From: Trogon surrucura
Lineage: Eukaryota > Chordata > Aves > Trogoniformes > Trogonidae
Direction of reading: 5' to 3'
NCBI GenBank assembly: GCA_020746105.1
Contig: CM036620.1
Coordinates: forward strand, 40,141,206-40,205,205
Length of the DNA stretch: 64,000 bases
Notes under the pieces: model-generated
Told to the model about the DNA's origin: nothing
Database searches by the model: none
Seen by the model: the letters and a program-made list of their open reading frames with translations, nothing else
Part shown: piece after piece, positions 1-13,824 of the stretch
Numbering within the stretch: the first letter of the stretch is position 1
Layout of the letters: every line of letters begins with the position of its first letter
Position numbers and translations under genes: made by a program

Positions 1-3000
1 CCTTAAAAGAGAAACTGTAAGAGAATTCTGTGTTACACTGACTAATCATTCAGTATTTTTCCTCTCTATGAACAATTGCTAACTCCATCTGTGTATATCT
101 ACCTCCAAGTAATTGTTCTCATTTCTTTAGTCCTAGAATAGGAAAGCATATGGAATGTGGTATTACTAGTTCTATTGTCATTCGTTCTGTTTAAAGCCTG
201 TGAGGCTGTAACATGGAAGACTTCTTAAAGAAGGATAAATGACTAAACCAGAGTTTATAATATAGTATCTTAAAACTCTCTCCTTCAGACTAGTAAACAT
301 AGCTGCCTGTGTCTGTAGCATCAGACTTCTGAATCAGCATATACAGAGATTATCTCAAGATAATCTGTAAAGTAGCTTTATCAAACTCTAAAGCCATCAG
401 TTTGATTAGTGCTACACTTCAGTGAGCCTAGTTTAGTTTGGTTTTTTTTTTAAAGTTCATTACTATTCAGTAGCAGATTTTGTGAGAAACAAACACAGAA
501 CTGGAGTCTGTTGCCTTGAAACGAAGCTTTACAGCTTTTCTCAAAAGCTGTGGTACATACTTCCTGCATATACATTTAATTTGCCCCTTGAGATCACCAA
601 GACCTTAGTGCATCTTATGAGGGTTTTTTCTTCTCCTATGTCTGTTTCCAAAATTATTGCTTAACATTCAAAGTTACTAAAGAGTACCCCATGCTATGAC
701 AAAAATTGCAGTTCTTAGTTTCAGAGTTTTATAGCTATAATTTATTGTGAAGAAATCCTTCATGAGTTAAAAACTAAGCTTTATCAGCTAGTAGATGGTA
801 GAAAGGAAAGATGACTTCCAAGTTTGCTGATATCCAGTTTATGCTTCCTCACTTTCATTCACTGACTCATTTATGCTCATAGCTTTCCTCCAGAACTGAT
901 TACTTTCCTCCTACCCTTTACAAGGTTCAGATTTGCTCACCTGTGAAAAACATCAGAAATAAATTAAACTATGGTAGCCAGATACTCTGTGCTGAGGTGT
1001 TCCAGAGATTTATATTTAAGCACAGATATCTCAAACCCAATATAGTCTAGTCTGCGTTAGCAGGTTACATGGAGTGCAACACATACAGTTCACGATCTGT
1101 TTTTCCCTACTCTTCAGCATATGCAGCTGAAAGGCAATGGTTTAAGTCATGTTTAGGTACTTCTTTTAGGTTGTTTCAAGAGTACCGAAGCAGCAAGGGC
1201 TATGTGTGGACAGTCTCATTAGTCATCACAACGTACAGTGTATATAGATTCTCATTTCTGTTCAAGGACTAATTTTTGCCGAAGAACAATATGCATTTTT
1301 CTTGCCACCAGAGGGAGCCATTTAAATTCTAGTCATCAGAGAAAGCCGTTTGAAGAATAGAGACCCAAAAATAAAAAAAAAATCTTAATAGAGGATTGGA
1401 CGTGCTGAGTCCTTTTGTACCATTCAGTATAACTCCTTTAGAAGTAGGCCACTTGTTTCTGAACACCAAATAATTTAATCTTATTCTAAATAGTCCCAGT
1501 TTATATAATAAGTGTTGGATATTTGTGCCTGTCAGCTGTCACATTGGGGTTGTACAGAATGCAGTGTGGCACGAGTGCAGTGAAACTATGCTATTTTAAA
1601 AGAATTTTAACACCGCAGTTTAAGCCAAGGTCTGGTTTTTAATGAGTTGCCTTGCAAAATTGCCAGCCTTCTCAGGTTAAACCTCAAATAATCCTCAGTT
1701 CGCACAGAGCCTGTGTTCCATCAGTCATTAGCTACTGTAGGGCAGCTCCAGATTTTCAGGTTTGGAGGAGGACATGCCCTCCCTTCCATCAAATAAGGAT
1801 GAGCAGGAACTATGGACACATTCAGTGTCTAAGACAAGATTTGCCTCCAGGAAGGTTGCGAGCAAGCAGTGCTGCAGCAGACTGCAAAGACACACAGGGC
1901 CTCTGCTGAGTCACCACCTCACTGCTGCCTGTGCTGACAGGTTGTCCTGGGCCCCTGCCAGCTCCCCTTGCAATTCTGCAAGGTAGGCTATATACATCAG
2001 AGTGAATGAAAGCAGAAAACGCAGTAGGAGACGGAGGACAAAAAAGTCACATCACTCGAAGAAGACTCATCAGGATACTGCAGGACATGTATTTCCTGAG
2101 AAATTCTGAAGGCTTTAGCTTAACTTCATACTGTGAATGTTTAAAACAGAATATGGGTGAAGATACACAGTAGCCTGGCTGTGAAGGTCTTCAAGTTAGA
2201 TGAATATTTTAGTATCTTGATTAATATTATTTTGGCATCAGTTCAGTGAGCATTGCAGTAACTGCTCTCCACAAGAATGTAAACTCAGATTTGTACTGCC
2301 GTGATCCAGCATTTTGAACCACTATTTGTTTAGATCTGGCAGCTAGCAATAGGCTGTGATTTTAAGGTGGCAATGGTATTTTCTGCAAACCAAAATCTAT
2401 CTTTCTGCTCTAGTTTGAATATAGGGAAAACATTCTGATTGCATACATGAGTGCTTGGAACACTGACATCTATGCATGATATTTTGCATTTAAATTTTGA
2501 TCCTATGATTGTGCAGAACTGCAATTTATGTAGGACTGTTTGCTGTGCCTACTAGTTAGGTTTTATAGACGCATAATATTATAAGTTGCCTAGCGTGCTT
2601 GGATGTACAGCTATGTATGTGCAAAGCAGCAGTGAGGCACAGTTCATCTAAGTATTTTCCCATGAAGTTAAGAGTCTTCCTGTAAGAATCTATTCCTAAA
2701 GGGGCTGCTAATTTGAATACGTATCCAAAAAAGCAGGCAAAAGATGAACCATTAAGTTAGTAGATTTAAACCAATTTTACTTCTAGTAGGATAGTTTTCT
2801 GAGCCAGGCAATCTGAGTACAAGATTAATTTTTACAGTTACGTGCTTTTGTAATTTTGGGGCATTGTACTTCTCTCAATCTGTAGCTTTTCACCTTAAAT
2901 GCTTCCCTGCGTATGTACGAACACAGCATACCAGTGAGGAAGATACAATGTGTCAAGTCAAATGGGTGCCAGGTACCACTGGAGGCAATAAATGAAAAAA

Positions 3001-6000
3001 AAATAAAAAATCTTTGATCCGATATATTAAAAAAAAAAAAGAGTAGTCTAACAGCAAGTTACTTTAATCAATGGCTTCTTAGTAGAAGCACCCTTTTGAG
3101 GCTTTACATTTTTAGTATGAAAGAAGAATCACTTAATAAACATGCTTACCACTGAGACAAACTCTGCATACATTGCTTTACCATTAGCAACTTGTAAGAC
3201 TGTCATGTCTTTCATATTTACTTTTATTTATACACACTACCTCCCAATCTTGTGTTTCAGAACCCTGGGTTTGTGGGTTGGTTTCCTAACAGGCCAATTC
3301 ATATTCTACTGTCACCAGATGTTAGGATGACGGTCAATACAAATAATGAAACAGTATGTATTTACTAATTGTGGACTGATGATGTTAACATCTAATACAC
3401 ATAGGCCTGGGTTTCCTCCCCCAACAGATAATGGGGTGAGGAGGTGGAGTATAGTGGCTCTGAGTCATTTCATCTTAGGCTAGAGTGAGTCAGGAGACAA
3501 GCAACTCAGTATTAATTCCTTCTCTCTTTTTTCTTCAGGGTTTACAGTGGGTGAATTGGTCATATTCCTAATATCTTAGAGACAGGGAATTTCTGGCTAT
3601 AACTGACTGACTAGCACGACTCTTTTAGGAACAGGGTAAATCCATTTTTCTGTATTTTAACATCCTGAGAGGCAATAGTTTACATTTTCAGATAAACTAC
3701 TCTCCAATAATAGCTTTTGTAGTTGTTACTGCTGTGCAAGTCCCTAAATCTGAGGATGTGCAGTATAGTTTAGGGTGAACAATCAAGTTATATTCAGCAG
3801 CTCATTTCTTCTTCTGGGCACCCTGACAACCACAAAACATTAAAAGTAACAAAGGCTAGGTTTAGCATAAATCCTAGAGGCAGCATGAAAATAAAACATT
3901 GACTTTGGACTGGGGTTCATATTTAAGGCTCTTCCCTCACACCCGCTTGGATGTTTCCATTCCATATGGCTTCTAGTGCAACAGTACAGTACACTTCTGC
4001 TGTAGACTTCTCCTAGCTAGTAACACAGAACCTGGCGTATTCTCACCATGCCATTCCCCGCTAACAGCTTCACTGCCTAGAGCTGTGTAGCATTAGCACA
4101 GTCTGTTCTCAAATAAGTTAGCTCTCTGTCTATAAGCATGACTAATTAATTCTGATGCAGCACTGTGCTGACACAGCTCTACTGTTTCCAGTTCTGGAAC
4201 CAGTCAAGTACAACGCTCACCTGGGACTGCTGTACTTTGTCGTTGCACAATATAAGCAGCACTGACAACATATCCAACTCTGTTTTCTGTGCTCCCATTT
4301 CCCATTAATCAGTCTTGATACTGTAAGCTGCCATAAACAACTGCCACAGCAGGGAAACATGTCTAAAGCCCACTCCTATGGTTATAGCTTATTCAAAGAC
4401 AATGGCACTAAGACAGGCTAACGCCCAGTATCAGGAAACGACTCCCTTCTCATCAGGGTGGTGGGAGAATGTGGAACTTGGCTTGTCCACTTGATGCAGA
4501 CCTGCTAAAATTGGGCCAGCTGCCCTTTTCAAATGAGGGCAGAACCTGCCCTTAGTGCAGAAACCCAATTACTACGGACTCCACTGAAAAGGCACAAATA
4601 CTTGGTGTCTAGAAGACCAGACCTTCGCACCAGAGGAAGATACCAACATGCTTCCACAGCTTCAAGGGGCCGACATATTTCTTACATAACTTCAATTCTG
4701 TGGGGCCCACACCTTTTTGTACAGAAGTCCACAAACAACCAAAAAAACCCACCCCTAAACTAGCACACAAAAAGCCAAGATCATTGGTCTCATCCAGGCA
4801 TTACAAAAATATGAGTCTCCGCATGGAGAGAGTTGAGTTTTCAAGTTTATAGGCCAACTGTCTTATCACCAACTCCCCTCTTTGAAACTATCAGCAAAAG
4901 AAGAAGAATCTCCGAGTTGCATTGGTGAAAAATTACAGAGCAGCATCTCTCTTCACTCCCTTCTTACTCTGTATTTACACCAAGAAAACTATTTGATAAG
5001 TAGCCTTTTTATTTTAAAAATATTTTTCTAAGCTTAAGAACACTATATACAAAACAGTTTCAGTGCACAGGATGTTTTTACATTATATTTAGAGCCAAAT
5101 TCCTACCATTTAGCTAGGTAACCCAGTTCTTACCACCCAACTCCTTCACAGCTTAAGTATTTTTTTTTCACACTTTATAGAGAAATTAGACCAGCACTTC
5201 ATCTCAACACGACTGAGCTAGTACCTCTACCAGTCAGCTCTTGTTTTTTTTCCCTCAACAGAAAGATAAATACAGCAGCTATTGTTAGACAAGCCCTCCA
5301 TTCTTCTAATGCTCTCAGAGTAAAAGGGAATAAAGCATCTTATTACATAACACATCCCAGCAAACTAGGAGAACAAACAACTCTAAATGAAGATTCTTAC
5401 CATTGTAGAGCCAAAGAAAATCCAAAGTACTCCCAAACACCTGTATGCTTATGGGAAGAGCTGTGTGACTTCTTATTAACAGGCTTGTTCTGTTATATAG
5501 ATAGTGCTTTTACCCAGGTATCAGCATTGACTGATGGGTTGCAGGGTCCCAGCTGCACCTACTCCCTGGCCATTTAACCCCTGCGTTTCTGGTTCCACCT
5601 TTCAGCAGATGTAGCTGTTAAAAAGAAGGCTTAAGATTTTGGATTGTATTGCAGGATGTAGCTTAAGGAATTTGTAGTGCCCCCAAACCCACAGTATAAC
5701 TCACCATAGCTGCTTTTTTTCTGCATAATTTCCATATTTTCCTCTTTTTCCTTTTTTTTTTTAACTTACTCCGTCTCCTTTATGTTGCCTATCAAAAGAG
5801 ATAACAGGTGTAAAATTTCCCCTGAGAAAGAAGAGGAGGAAGCTAGGCAGGGACCTCATCATAGAATCATTAATATGGCAGTTGCAAATCGTCTTTGTTT
5901 TTGTTACGATGTCAAGGCAGGCTTAAAGGAATAGCAATACTTCTTACATTGATTCTACCATTCAAATAATTCTGTGTAACTAGAGGGAACTAACTAAGAA

Positions 6001-9000
6001 AAAGCAAAGTACTGAAAAGCGTAGAACAAGAAATGGATGTTCCAAGTAGGGCTTGTGGAAATTCTTGTTGAACTACCTCTAGTTGTGCTTTCACTTTTAT
6101 TGGACCACGGTGCGTTAACAGTAAAGATATAAATCTTGGATATTACAAATATCTTTTTAACGCAAACTATTTAAAGTCTCAGTGTGTTCAGAGTGTCCAT
6201 CTTCCAAGCACCTAAATACACCATTTAAGCATTACTGATTTTTTCAAATTGATATCTATTAGGTGCTCAGTTTCTATCACTAAAGCCCTCTTGGTGCAGA
6301 TGCAGCCTTCAGAATGGAATTTAAGCTAAAATATCACACATCCTAAAAACAATTTCCTTTTTAGTAGAAAAGTTTGGATCTCTGATACCTTCTGTAAGGT
6401 TCTGGGAACTCTCAATTGTAGGTTCAATACACTTTTCAGAAACAGACCTCCATGTGCAAACTCATCGCGTTATGGGTTTTGCAGCACAGATTGTAGTTCC
6501 GGCAATATAACGTACATGAATTTTAATATAAAGCCAAACTGCAGTATGTAACAAAATGAAGACAAGAAATCTTGCAAAGTCATTTACTCAATCTCTTGTC
6601 TTTATTTCATGATCAAATGCAACTCTCACAGAGGTGAACATTTTCCAAGGACTGCTTTTACCATTTTCAAAACAATGAAATATGATTATTTTTCATTACT
6701 TTTTGATCCCTGTGATATCTGAACAGAACAACAGTTCTGAAGCATAGTGCCTCCTAACAAAATTCAAAATGCTAAGGTTATTTTCTCCTGGTTTCCTGTA
6801 GTATTTTACTGAAAGACTTTCATGAACTTACTTCCCTGACCATCAGCAGAACACTGCTGTGATCAGACAAGGAAGGAGTATCCTCTATGTAGCATAATTC
6901 ATGCCTTAAATAGGTTCAAACCAGTGACTTCAAAAGCCTGTCAAGAAGTGAACTCAAAAAGTATGCATAAATGTGTTGTGGATACAGGGATTCCATGTGA
7001 TAAGACATCCCAGAAAGATGCACTGAGTAGTGATAGTTACTTCTAGCATATTTTAAAATGTCATATTGTATAGTTTACTTTATGTGAGTGTCATAATCAG
7101 TAACTAATTTAATTGTTTAAGAAAGAGTGTAGTCACCTGTATTTTTAGGAGTTTCTAGCAAGACCCATTGCTCTGTTATGTAGACACTCCTGTGACTTTC
7201 AGCTGACCAGGTGGCATTAAGCCATTGAACAAAATAGGCTATATTTTTGTCAAACACTATGGTTATATATAATTGTGGATTAACGTCTCTGAAATGCTGT
7301 AGAAAAGCATTTTCTGTCAGTGTGTTCTTAGATGAAGGGTCAAGAGAAGGACGAGTCCAGTGAAGCTGATTTCCTAAGAAAGAAATGGAGATTAGTCGTC
7401 TTAATACTATACAGGTGTTTTACTAGGACAACCATATTTACTGCTAAAGGTCAAATTCTGATAAAAATATCAATTGGACTGGTAACCAAGAATCCAAGAT
7501 AACCAAGATGGGCCTGGGAAGTATGTGGTGTATTATTTCCTAAGTAAATAAAAAGCAAGGAGAACATAGAGACGTAGACTTGCAGTTCAGATGGGAGTTG
7601 GAGGTTGAGCAAAGTACCTGCTTGAAATTCGTCTTCCTCATTAAAGCTTTCAGAAGATTTCCATTCTCTAGTCCCCACCCTTGCCCTGAGAATGTCCTGA
7701 CTGCTAAGAGCTTTGTGGTAGTTGGTGCAGCCAGGCACTGCTGTCTGCAGAGTGACTCTTAAACAGCAAGAAAATTCAAGGTCTGTGGAATGGATGCTCC
7801 ATCGAAAGCTTGCCATCTACATGAAGTTTCTTCTCAGTATTTCTTTGAATTGAGCCCCACAGAGCAGGCAGGGACTTCTGTGCAAAGCAAGCTCCATGGT
7901 CGGTTGGTTAAGTGAGCGGACTGCTAGGGGAGTAGGCAGACGACTTAAAATTTGATCTATACTTTGTAACCAGACACTGTTTAACTTTGCCATTGTATTC
8001 TCTCATATTCACCATTAATATATTATCTTTGCTTTGTGATACGACTAATACCTTTTTCTTGCTGTCTACCACCTTGAAATGTATATCTTCATAATGTTTA
8101 CATTGACAATCTATGTAAAATAGTTTTTAAATTTACTTTGTGTTTTGGGGGGAAAATATAAATCCAGAATGAGTCAACCAAGGCAACAGAAACATAATTT
8201 GAAGTAGGCAGGATTATTACAGTTGTTATGGTTTGTACATACACTTGTAAATAGCTATAATACACAACAAAGGTTCGTTGTCTTCACTGTGGAGTTGACT
8301 TTACACTCAGCGTATTGGTGACTATATGTATAGTATGATATTGATAATCAAGTGATTTTTGTAGTATGAGACAAAGCCCAAAATGTCCATGAAATTGAGA
8401 GTTTTGTTGTGAGAGAAACTAAGAATTGAAATCATTAAAGAAATTGCTGTCTTTTTTTTTCTCTAAAGCATGGTGATTTAACTGCATAGATGTTAATGGT
8501 AATAGGAGGCCAGTAGTTAAATTTCTATAAATCAGAAAGAGCGTTAACGTCTTACAGTTCCATTTGCTTTTCTAAAGCAAGTGAAATATTGTATGATACG
8601 GCAGCATTTCTGACTAATAATAGTACTTATCAGCAATTCTTAAACCAGTCTATTACCACAAGATTAATTAGTGTCATCATTTTATTCTTCATTAAGTAAG
8701 CAATTTGTGGCTAATTGCTAACTCTGCGTTTTTCAGAAATCCTTTCCCAGGATATTTTTTTTCTTTCTGCCTGTTTGATATTGCCTCTAGTGGGATGCAT
8801 CACAGCTGTTCAATGAGTCCACATGCTTGTTGGAAAAAGTAGGTAAATGACATGGTATCTGGCATTCTTGCATGCATGTAGTCAGTGCATGCAATCTTAT
8901 TTCTGTGTGATTCATCTATTTTCTCTCTCCTATTCAGTCCTGACAGTAGCTTTGGATTTCACTGAACCATTCCACAAGTGAAAAGCGGATTACACTTTAT

Positions 9001-10682
9001 GGGAGCCTTAATCCAGTGGAGAATACAACATGTGGCTAAGGAAGCTGAGCATCACTGTGAGTATGCTGTCAGAGTAGATAGAATAAAATGGAAAGTGAAA
9101 CTTCATTGCATCTTACTTTGAACCAAAATATGTTGTATCACTTTAAATGAATGGCTTTACTTAGGGTCCACCATGAGCAAAGAAAGTTGTCATGGAAACC
9201 CTGATGGGATAATTACTATCTGGGCAGAGCAATAAGGCCCTGGAGACTGTGTAATCAGGTGGCCATTTATTCTGGAAGACTTAGGCTTCTGTCTAGTAAG
9301 GGAGTGTGGAATGGGTTGATTAAAGGAAAGCTGCTCTAGCAGGATCAAAGAATGAGATACAAACATTTTCTCCTGCCTGTCAAAGACAATGGCTGTATGA
9401 CACTTTGATTTATTCTCTGGTAAAAATATTCTAAAGCTGTTTAGAGGAGTCCAAGTGTGGAAGCTAAAGAAGGTTTTGTTCCCGCAGATAGTTTTGCTCC
9501 AAGTTCTCCTCCCTTCCACATTGTCTACACTCTTGCTGTAATTACCATGATCATGTTCTTTCCTGTTAGCTTGGGTATCTCTGTATTACACTGCATTGCT
9601 ACTGTATTACACTGTATTACACTGCATTGCACAGTGTACACATAACCAAAGTGCCAATTATACCACTTGAGATAAATATCATCCTGTACTAAAAGAATGT
9701 GCATAATTAGTCTTGTTTAATTTGAGTATTTCATAGTGTAAGTGCAAAGGGTGAAAGTAATCACGCGATTGTGGTTGGAAATGTTTTAAAAGCACTTCAA
9801 GTACTTTTGTAGAACAGATGATGGGAAAGCTTATCAAGTCTTCAGAGTCATGCTATTCTGGTTATCCAAGAATCCAGAATTCAAGCTGCACATGTGTCCT
9901 TGATGTAGTTTTCTGAGCAGTTTCCTAAATTCGTCAGATTTTTATGTAGTTACTGCAACAGAAAGAAGATGGAACTAAAAAAGAAATGGCAAGGTTGTTT
10001 GCTAACTCAGTGCTAGGACTCTGAGTCTTTCCAGGGTCATGGCTTGCCCTTCAAAGTTATATAAGGTAATCATTCAGAACTCTCCACTTATTTACACTGG
10101 CACCATGTTGGAGACAGTTGTGTCTTAGGTTGTAGACATCACTTGTAGGATGGTTAAAAATAAAATTCAAACTAGCTCCTTCTGAGTTTCAAAACTGCCA
10201 TGAAAGCAATCTGTTCACACAGTGCTGCTATACTCAGGGCTGGATGCAGGCAGGGTGAGAATAAGGGTGCTATTGAACAGCACAACATATCCTCTGTCAT
10301 ATGACATGGAGAGCACATCAATCTGTGCAGAGCAAATGGGGTTGAGCAGGAACTGTAGCTCCTTTATGTGCCCCCTGGCAAGTGTATCCTTCCTTCTGGA
10401 AGCAAAAAAACTAAAAATATAGATATATAGAGGCTTTCAAAAGGATGGACTGCCCTTTTTGGTCTGCAAAACTAATGCTTATTATGCAGGTTTGGTCAAA
10501 TATCTGCATGCATGAGACACATTAGTGGATCCAATCAAGTGATGAATACTCTGTGAGACTACCTAAATATTGTTCCTTTAAGCAGATATTAACAGCGAAA
10601 AAATGATGCGCAAGCAGAAAATGCTAGAGTGGGTGATTGGTTTTGTGCAGATGCTGGAGAAGGAGCGGGTCTATGTTTACTT
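1..10682. other. Non-coding AT-rich DNA
   Basis: I see no gene here. Short open frames on both strands have no recognisable domains and look like chance. Simple-sequence features include an A-rich tract near 2991-3042, several T- or A-runs of 8-11 bases, and the decamer repeat listed separately at 9581-9631. An open frame on the minus strand at 7451-7816 (121 codons) has no recognisable family and is not supported. The segment is probably intergenic or intronic. Confidence 0.6.
9581..9631. repeat. Imperfect decamer tandem repeat
   Basis: Five contiguous 10-base units of the form CTGTATTACA or CTGCATTGCW run from 9581 to 9631, with one extra base after the second unit. It is a small minisatellite-like array with no associated gene. 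Confidence 0.6.
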
Positions 10683-10770
10683 CACAGAATCACAGAATCA
10701 CAGGATGTTAGGGATTGGAAGGGACCTCGAAAGATCATCAAGTCCAATCCCCCTGCCATAGCAGGGACGC

Positions 10771-12009
10771 CTAGATAATGCTACACAGGAACGTGTCCAG
10801 GCAGGTCTTGAATGTCTCCAGAGAAGGAGACTCCACAACCTCTCTGGGCAGCCTGTTCCAGTGTTCCGTCACCCTCACTGGGAAGAAGTTTCTTCTCGAG
10901 TTTAAGCGGAACCTCTTATGTTCCAGTTTCAGCCCATTACCCCTTGTCCTATCAGTGGTTGTCACCGAGAAGAGCCTGGCTCCATGCTCGTGACACTCAC
11001 CCTTGATATATTTGTGAACATTAATGAGGTCACCCCTCAGTCTCCTCTTCTCCAAACTAAAGAGCCCCAGCTCCCTCAGCCTTTTCTCATAAGGGAGATG
11101 CTCCACTCCCTTAACCATCCTAGTTGCCCTGTGCTGGACTCTCTCCAGCAGTTCCCTGTCTTTCTTGAACTGAGGGGCCCAGAACTGGACACAGTATTCC
11201 AGATGGGGTCTCACCAAGGCAGAGTAGAGGGGAAGGAGAACCTCTCTCGACCTACTAACCACCCCCCTTCTAATACACCCCAGGATGCCATTGGCCTTCC
11301 TGGCCACAAGGGCACAGTGTTGGCTCATGGTCATCCTGCTGTCCACCAAGACTCCCAGGTCCATTTCCCCTACACTACTCTCTAATAAGTCATTCCCCAA
11401 CTTATACTGGAACCTGGGGTTGTTCCTACCCACATGCAAGACTCTACACTTACCCTTGTTATATTTCATTAAATTTTTCCCCGCCCAACTCTCCAGCCTG
11501 TCCAGGTCTCGCTGAATGGCAGCACAGCCTTCTGGCGTGTCAGCCACTCCTCCCAGCTTGGTGTCATCAGCAAACTTGCTGATAGTACTCTCTAGTCCCT
11601 CATCCAAGTCATCGATGAATATATTGAATAATAATGGTCCCAGTACCAACCCTTGAGGGACTCCACTGGATACAGGCCTCCAACCAGACTCCGCCCCATT
11701 GACCACAACTCTTTGTCTTCTTCCCCTTAGCCAGTTCACAGTCCACCTCACTACCCCAGAGTCTAGACCACACTTCCTCAGTTTAGCAGCAAGGATGCTG
11801 TGGGAGACTGTGTCAAATGCTTTACTGGAGTCAAGGTAGACCACATCCACCGCTCTGCCATCATCTATCCACCTTGTTATATCCTCGTAAAAGGCTATGA
11901 GGTTAGTCAAGCACGACTTCCCCATGGTGAAGCCATGTTGACTGTCTCTAATGACCCTCTTATCCTTGATATGCCTTGAGATGGCACCAAGGATAAGTCG
12001 TTCCATCAC
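10771..12009 (-). pseudogene. CR1 ORF2, reverse transcriptase palm, thumb and C-terminus
   Basis: This 412-codon segment continues ORF2 beyond the TAA. It carries the RT core: the first catalytic Asp in [11 protein letters not shown], the [15 protein letters not shown] motif, and the catalytic pair in FADDTKLGG. The conserved CR1 C-terminal region follows (for example [34 protein letters not shown] and [12 protein letters not shown]). It ends about 90 bases before the 3' end of the element, as expected for CR1. In an active copy this protein would make cDNA at the nicked target; here it is cut off from the endonuclease by two upstream stops. Confidence 0.92.
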
Positions 12010-13338
12010 TTACCCAGGGATGGAGGTGAGGCTGACCGGTCTATAGTTTCCCGGGTCCTCCTTCTTGCCCTCTTTGAAGACTGGAGTGACATTTGCTTCC
12101 CTCCAGTCCTCAGGCACCTCTTCCGTCTCCCAAGACTTGGCAAAGATGATGGAGAGTGGTCTAGCAATGACATCAGCCAGCTCCCTCAGCACCCATGGAT
12201 GCATCCCATCTGGACCCATGGATTTATGGATGTCCAGATTTCTTAATTGGTCCCTAACCCAGTCCTCATCGACTAAAGCAAACTCCTCCACTGGCCTGAC
12301 TTCCTCTGGGGCCTCAGGGGAACGGGGCTCCTCAGGACCGCCTCTGGCAGAGTAGACAGAGACAAAGAAGGCATTCAGTAACTCTGCCTTCTCTGTATCT
12401 TCTGTCACCAAGGCACCCACCTCATTCATCAGTGGGCCTACATTGCCTCTGGTGTTAGTTTTATCTGCCACGTATTTGAAAAAGCTCTTCCTGTTGTCCT
12501 TGACCCCTCTCGCCAGGTTCAATTCTAGGGAGGCCTTTGCTTTCCTAGTTGCCTCCCTACATCCTCGCACAACAGCCTTATATTCTTCCCAAGTGGCCAG
12601 CCCCGCCTTCCAAGATCTGTAAATTCTCCTCTTGCACTTGAGCTTACCCAGCAGATCCCTGTTTAGCCACACAGGTCTCCTGGCTCCCTTCCTTGACTTC
12701 CTACGTGTCGGGATACTCTGATCTTGAGCACGGTAGAAGCAGTCCCTGAACGCTAACCGACTATCTTGGACCCCTTTACCTTCAAACAGCCTTGCCCATG
12801 GGATTTTCTCTAGTAATTGTTTGAAAAATCCAAAGTTTGCCTTGGCAAAGTCCAGGGTTGCAATTCTGCTTGCTATTTTGTTTCTGCTACATGAGATGCT
12901 GAACTCCACCATTTCATGGTCACTGCAGCCAAGGCAGCCCTCAACCTTTACTTCTTCAACCAGATCTTCCTTGTTAGTGAGGATGAGGTCCAGCAGTGCT
13001 CCTCTCCTAGTCGGCTCCTCCACCATTTGCATCAGAAAATGATCATCGATGCACTGGAGGAACCTCCTGGACTGTGGCTGGCTGGCTGAGTTGTCCTTCC
13101 AGCAAATATCAGGGAAGTTAAAATCCCCCACAACAACCAGGACCTGTGATTGTGAGACTGCTCTCAGCTGCCTGTAGAAGGCCTCATCAACTTCTTCACC
13201 CTGATCTGGTGGCCTGTAATAGACACCCACAACAGTATCTCTCCTGCCAACCTGCCCCTTAATTCTAACCCATACACTCTCAATTTGCTCCTCCTCCATG
13301 CCTGGATGGTATTCAAGACATTGTAGTTGCTCTTTCAC
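12010..13338 (-). pseudogene. CR1 ORF2, middle part: endonuclease C-terminus and start of RT
   Basis: This 442-codon segment is in the same frame as the pieces on either side. It begins in the endonuclease and shows the catalytic Asp-Asn strand (VVVGDFNFPDICW) and the terminal SDH motif (CSDHEMVEF). A basic linker follows (about residues 215-280, rich in Arg and Lys). The segment ends in the first motifs of the reverse transcriptase fingers (VTPVFKEG, then GNYRPVSLT). It stops at an in-frame TAA at 12010-12012 immediately after SIPG, a point where CR1 reverse transcriptases normally read straight through. I therefore call the stop a single inactivating change. Confidence 0.88.
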
Positions 13339-13359
13339 GTAAAGAGCAACTCCAGCACC

Positions 13360-13623
13360 TCACCTGGCTGGCCTGTCTTTCCTGAAAAGGACATAGCCAC
13401 CCATGATGACATTCCAGTCATGTGAGCTGTCCCACCATGTCTCTGTAATTGCCACCAGATCATAATCTCCTGCCGGAACCCAGGTTTCTAGCTCCTCCTG
13501 CTTATTCCCCATGCTGTGTGCATTGGTGTATAAGCATTTCAGGGAGCAAGCTGAGCACACTGATCTCACCCTAGGGGGATGGAAGGCCACCCGGTCCTCA
13601 TAATTTCTAGAACACTGCCCCAC
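13360..13623 (-). pseudogene. CR1 ORF2, N-terminal part of the AP endonuclease
   Basis: This 87-codon minus-strand segment is the start of ORF2. It carries the first motifs of the apurinic/apyrimidinic-type endonuclease: an Asn-containing strand (CLYTNAHS, about residues 30-37) and the catalytic Glu motif (AITETWWD, about 58-65). The segment ends at an in-frame TGA at 13360-13362, just after RKDRPAR. The next segment continues in the same frame with the rest of the domain, so this is a nonsense mutation and not a natural end. In an active element this domain nicks target DNA for target-primed reverse transcription. Confidence 0.82.
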
Positions 13624-13824
13624 TGCAATCCCCCACAGCTATAACCCCATCCCCCTTCATATCTAGTTTAAAGAACGCTCTATGAGTCCCGCCAGCTCGT
13701 GACCAAGGATCCTTTTTTCCCTTTGTATCATTTGAACCCCAGCTTGTTTCAGTAGATCAGGTGCCTTGTAGATCTCCCCATGGTTAAAAAATCCAAAGCT
13801 AGACCGCTGGCACCACCCCTTTAG

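Noticed and set aside
7451-7816. Minus-strand 121-codon frame as a host gene
   Set aside because: No known motif, and no convincing start or splice context; frames this long occur by chance in 64 kb.
7894-7940. tRNA-like string (GGTTGGTTAAGTGAGCGGACTG)
   Set aside because: It resembles a D-arm, but there is no B-box (GGTTCGA-type) or acceptor-stem pairing downstream, so it is not called a tRNA gene.
10918-11385. Plus-strand 155-codon frame
   Set aside because: It is antisense to the CR1 reverse transcriptase and has no domain of its own.
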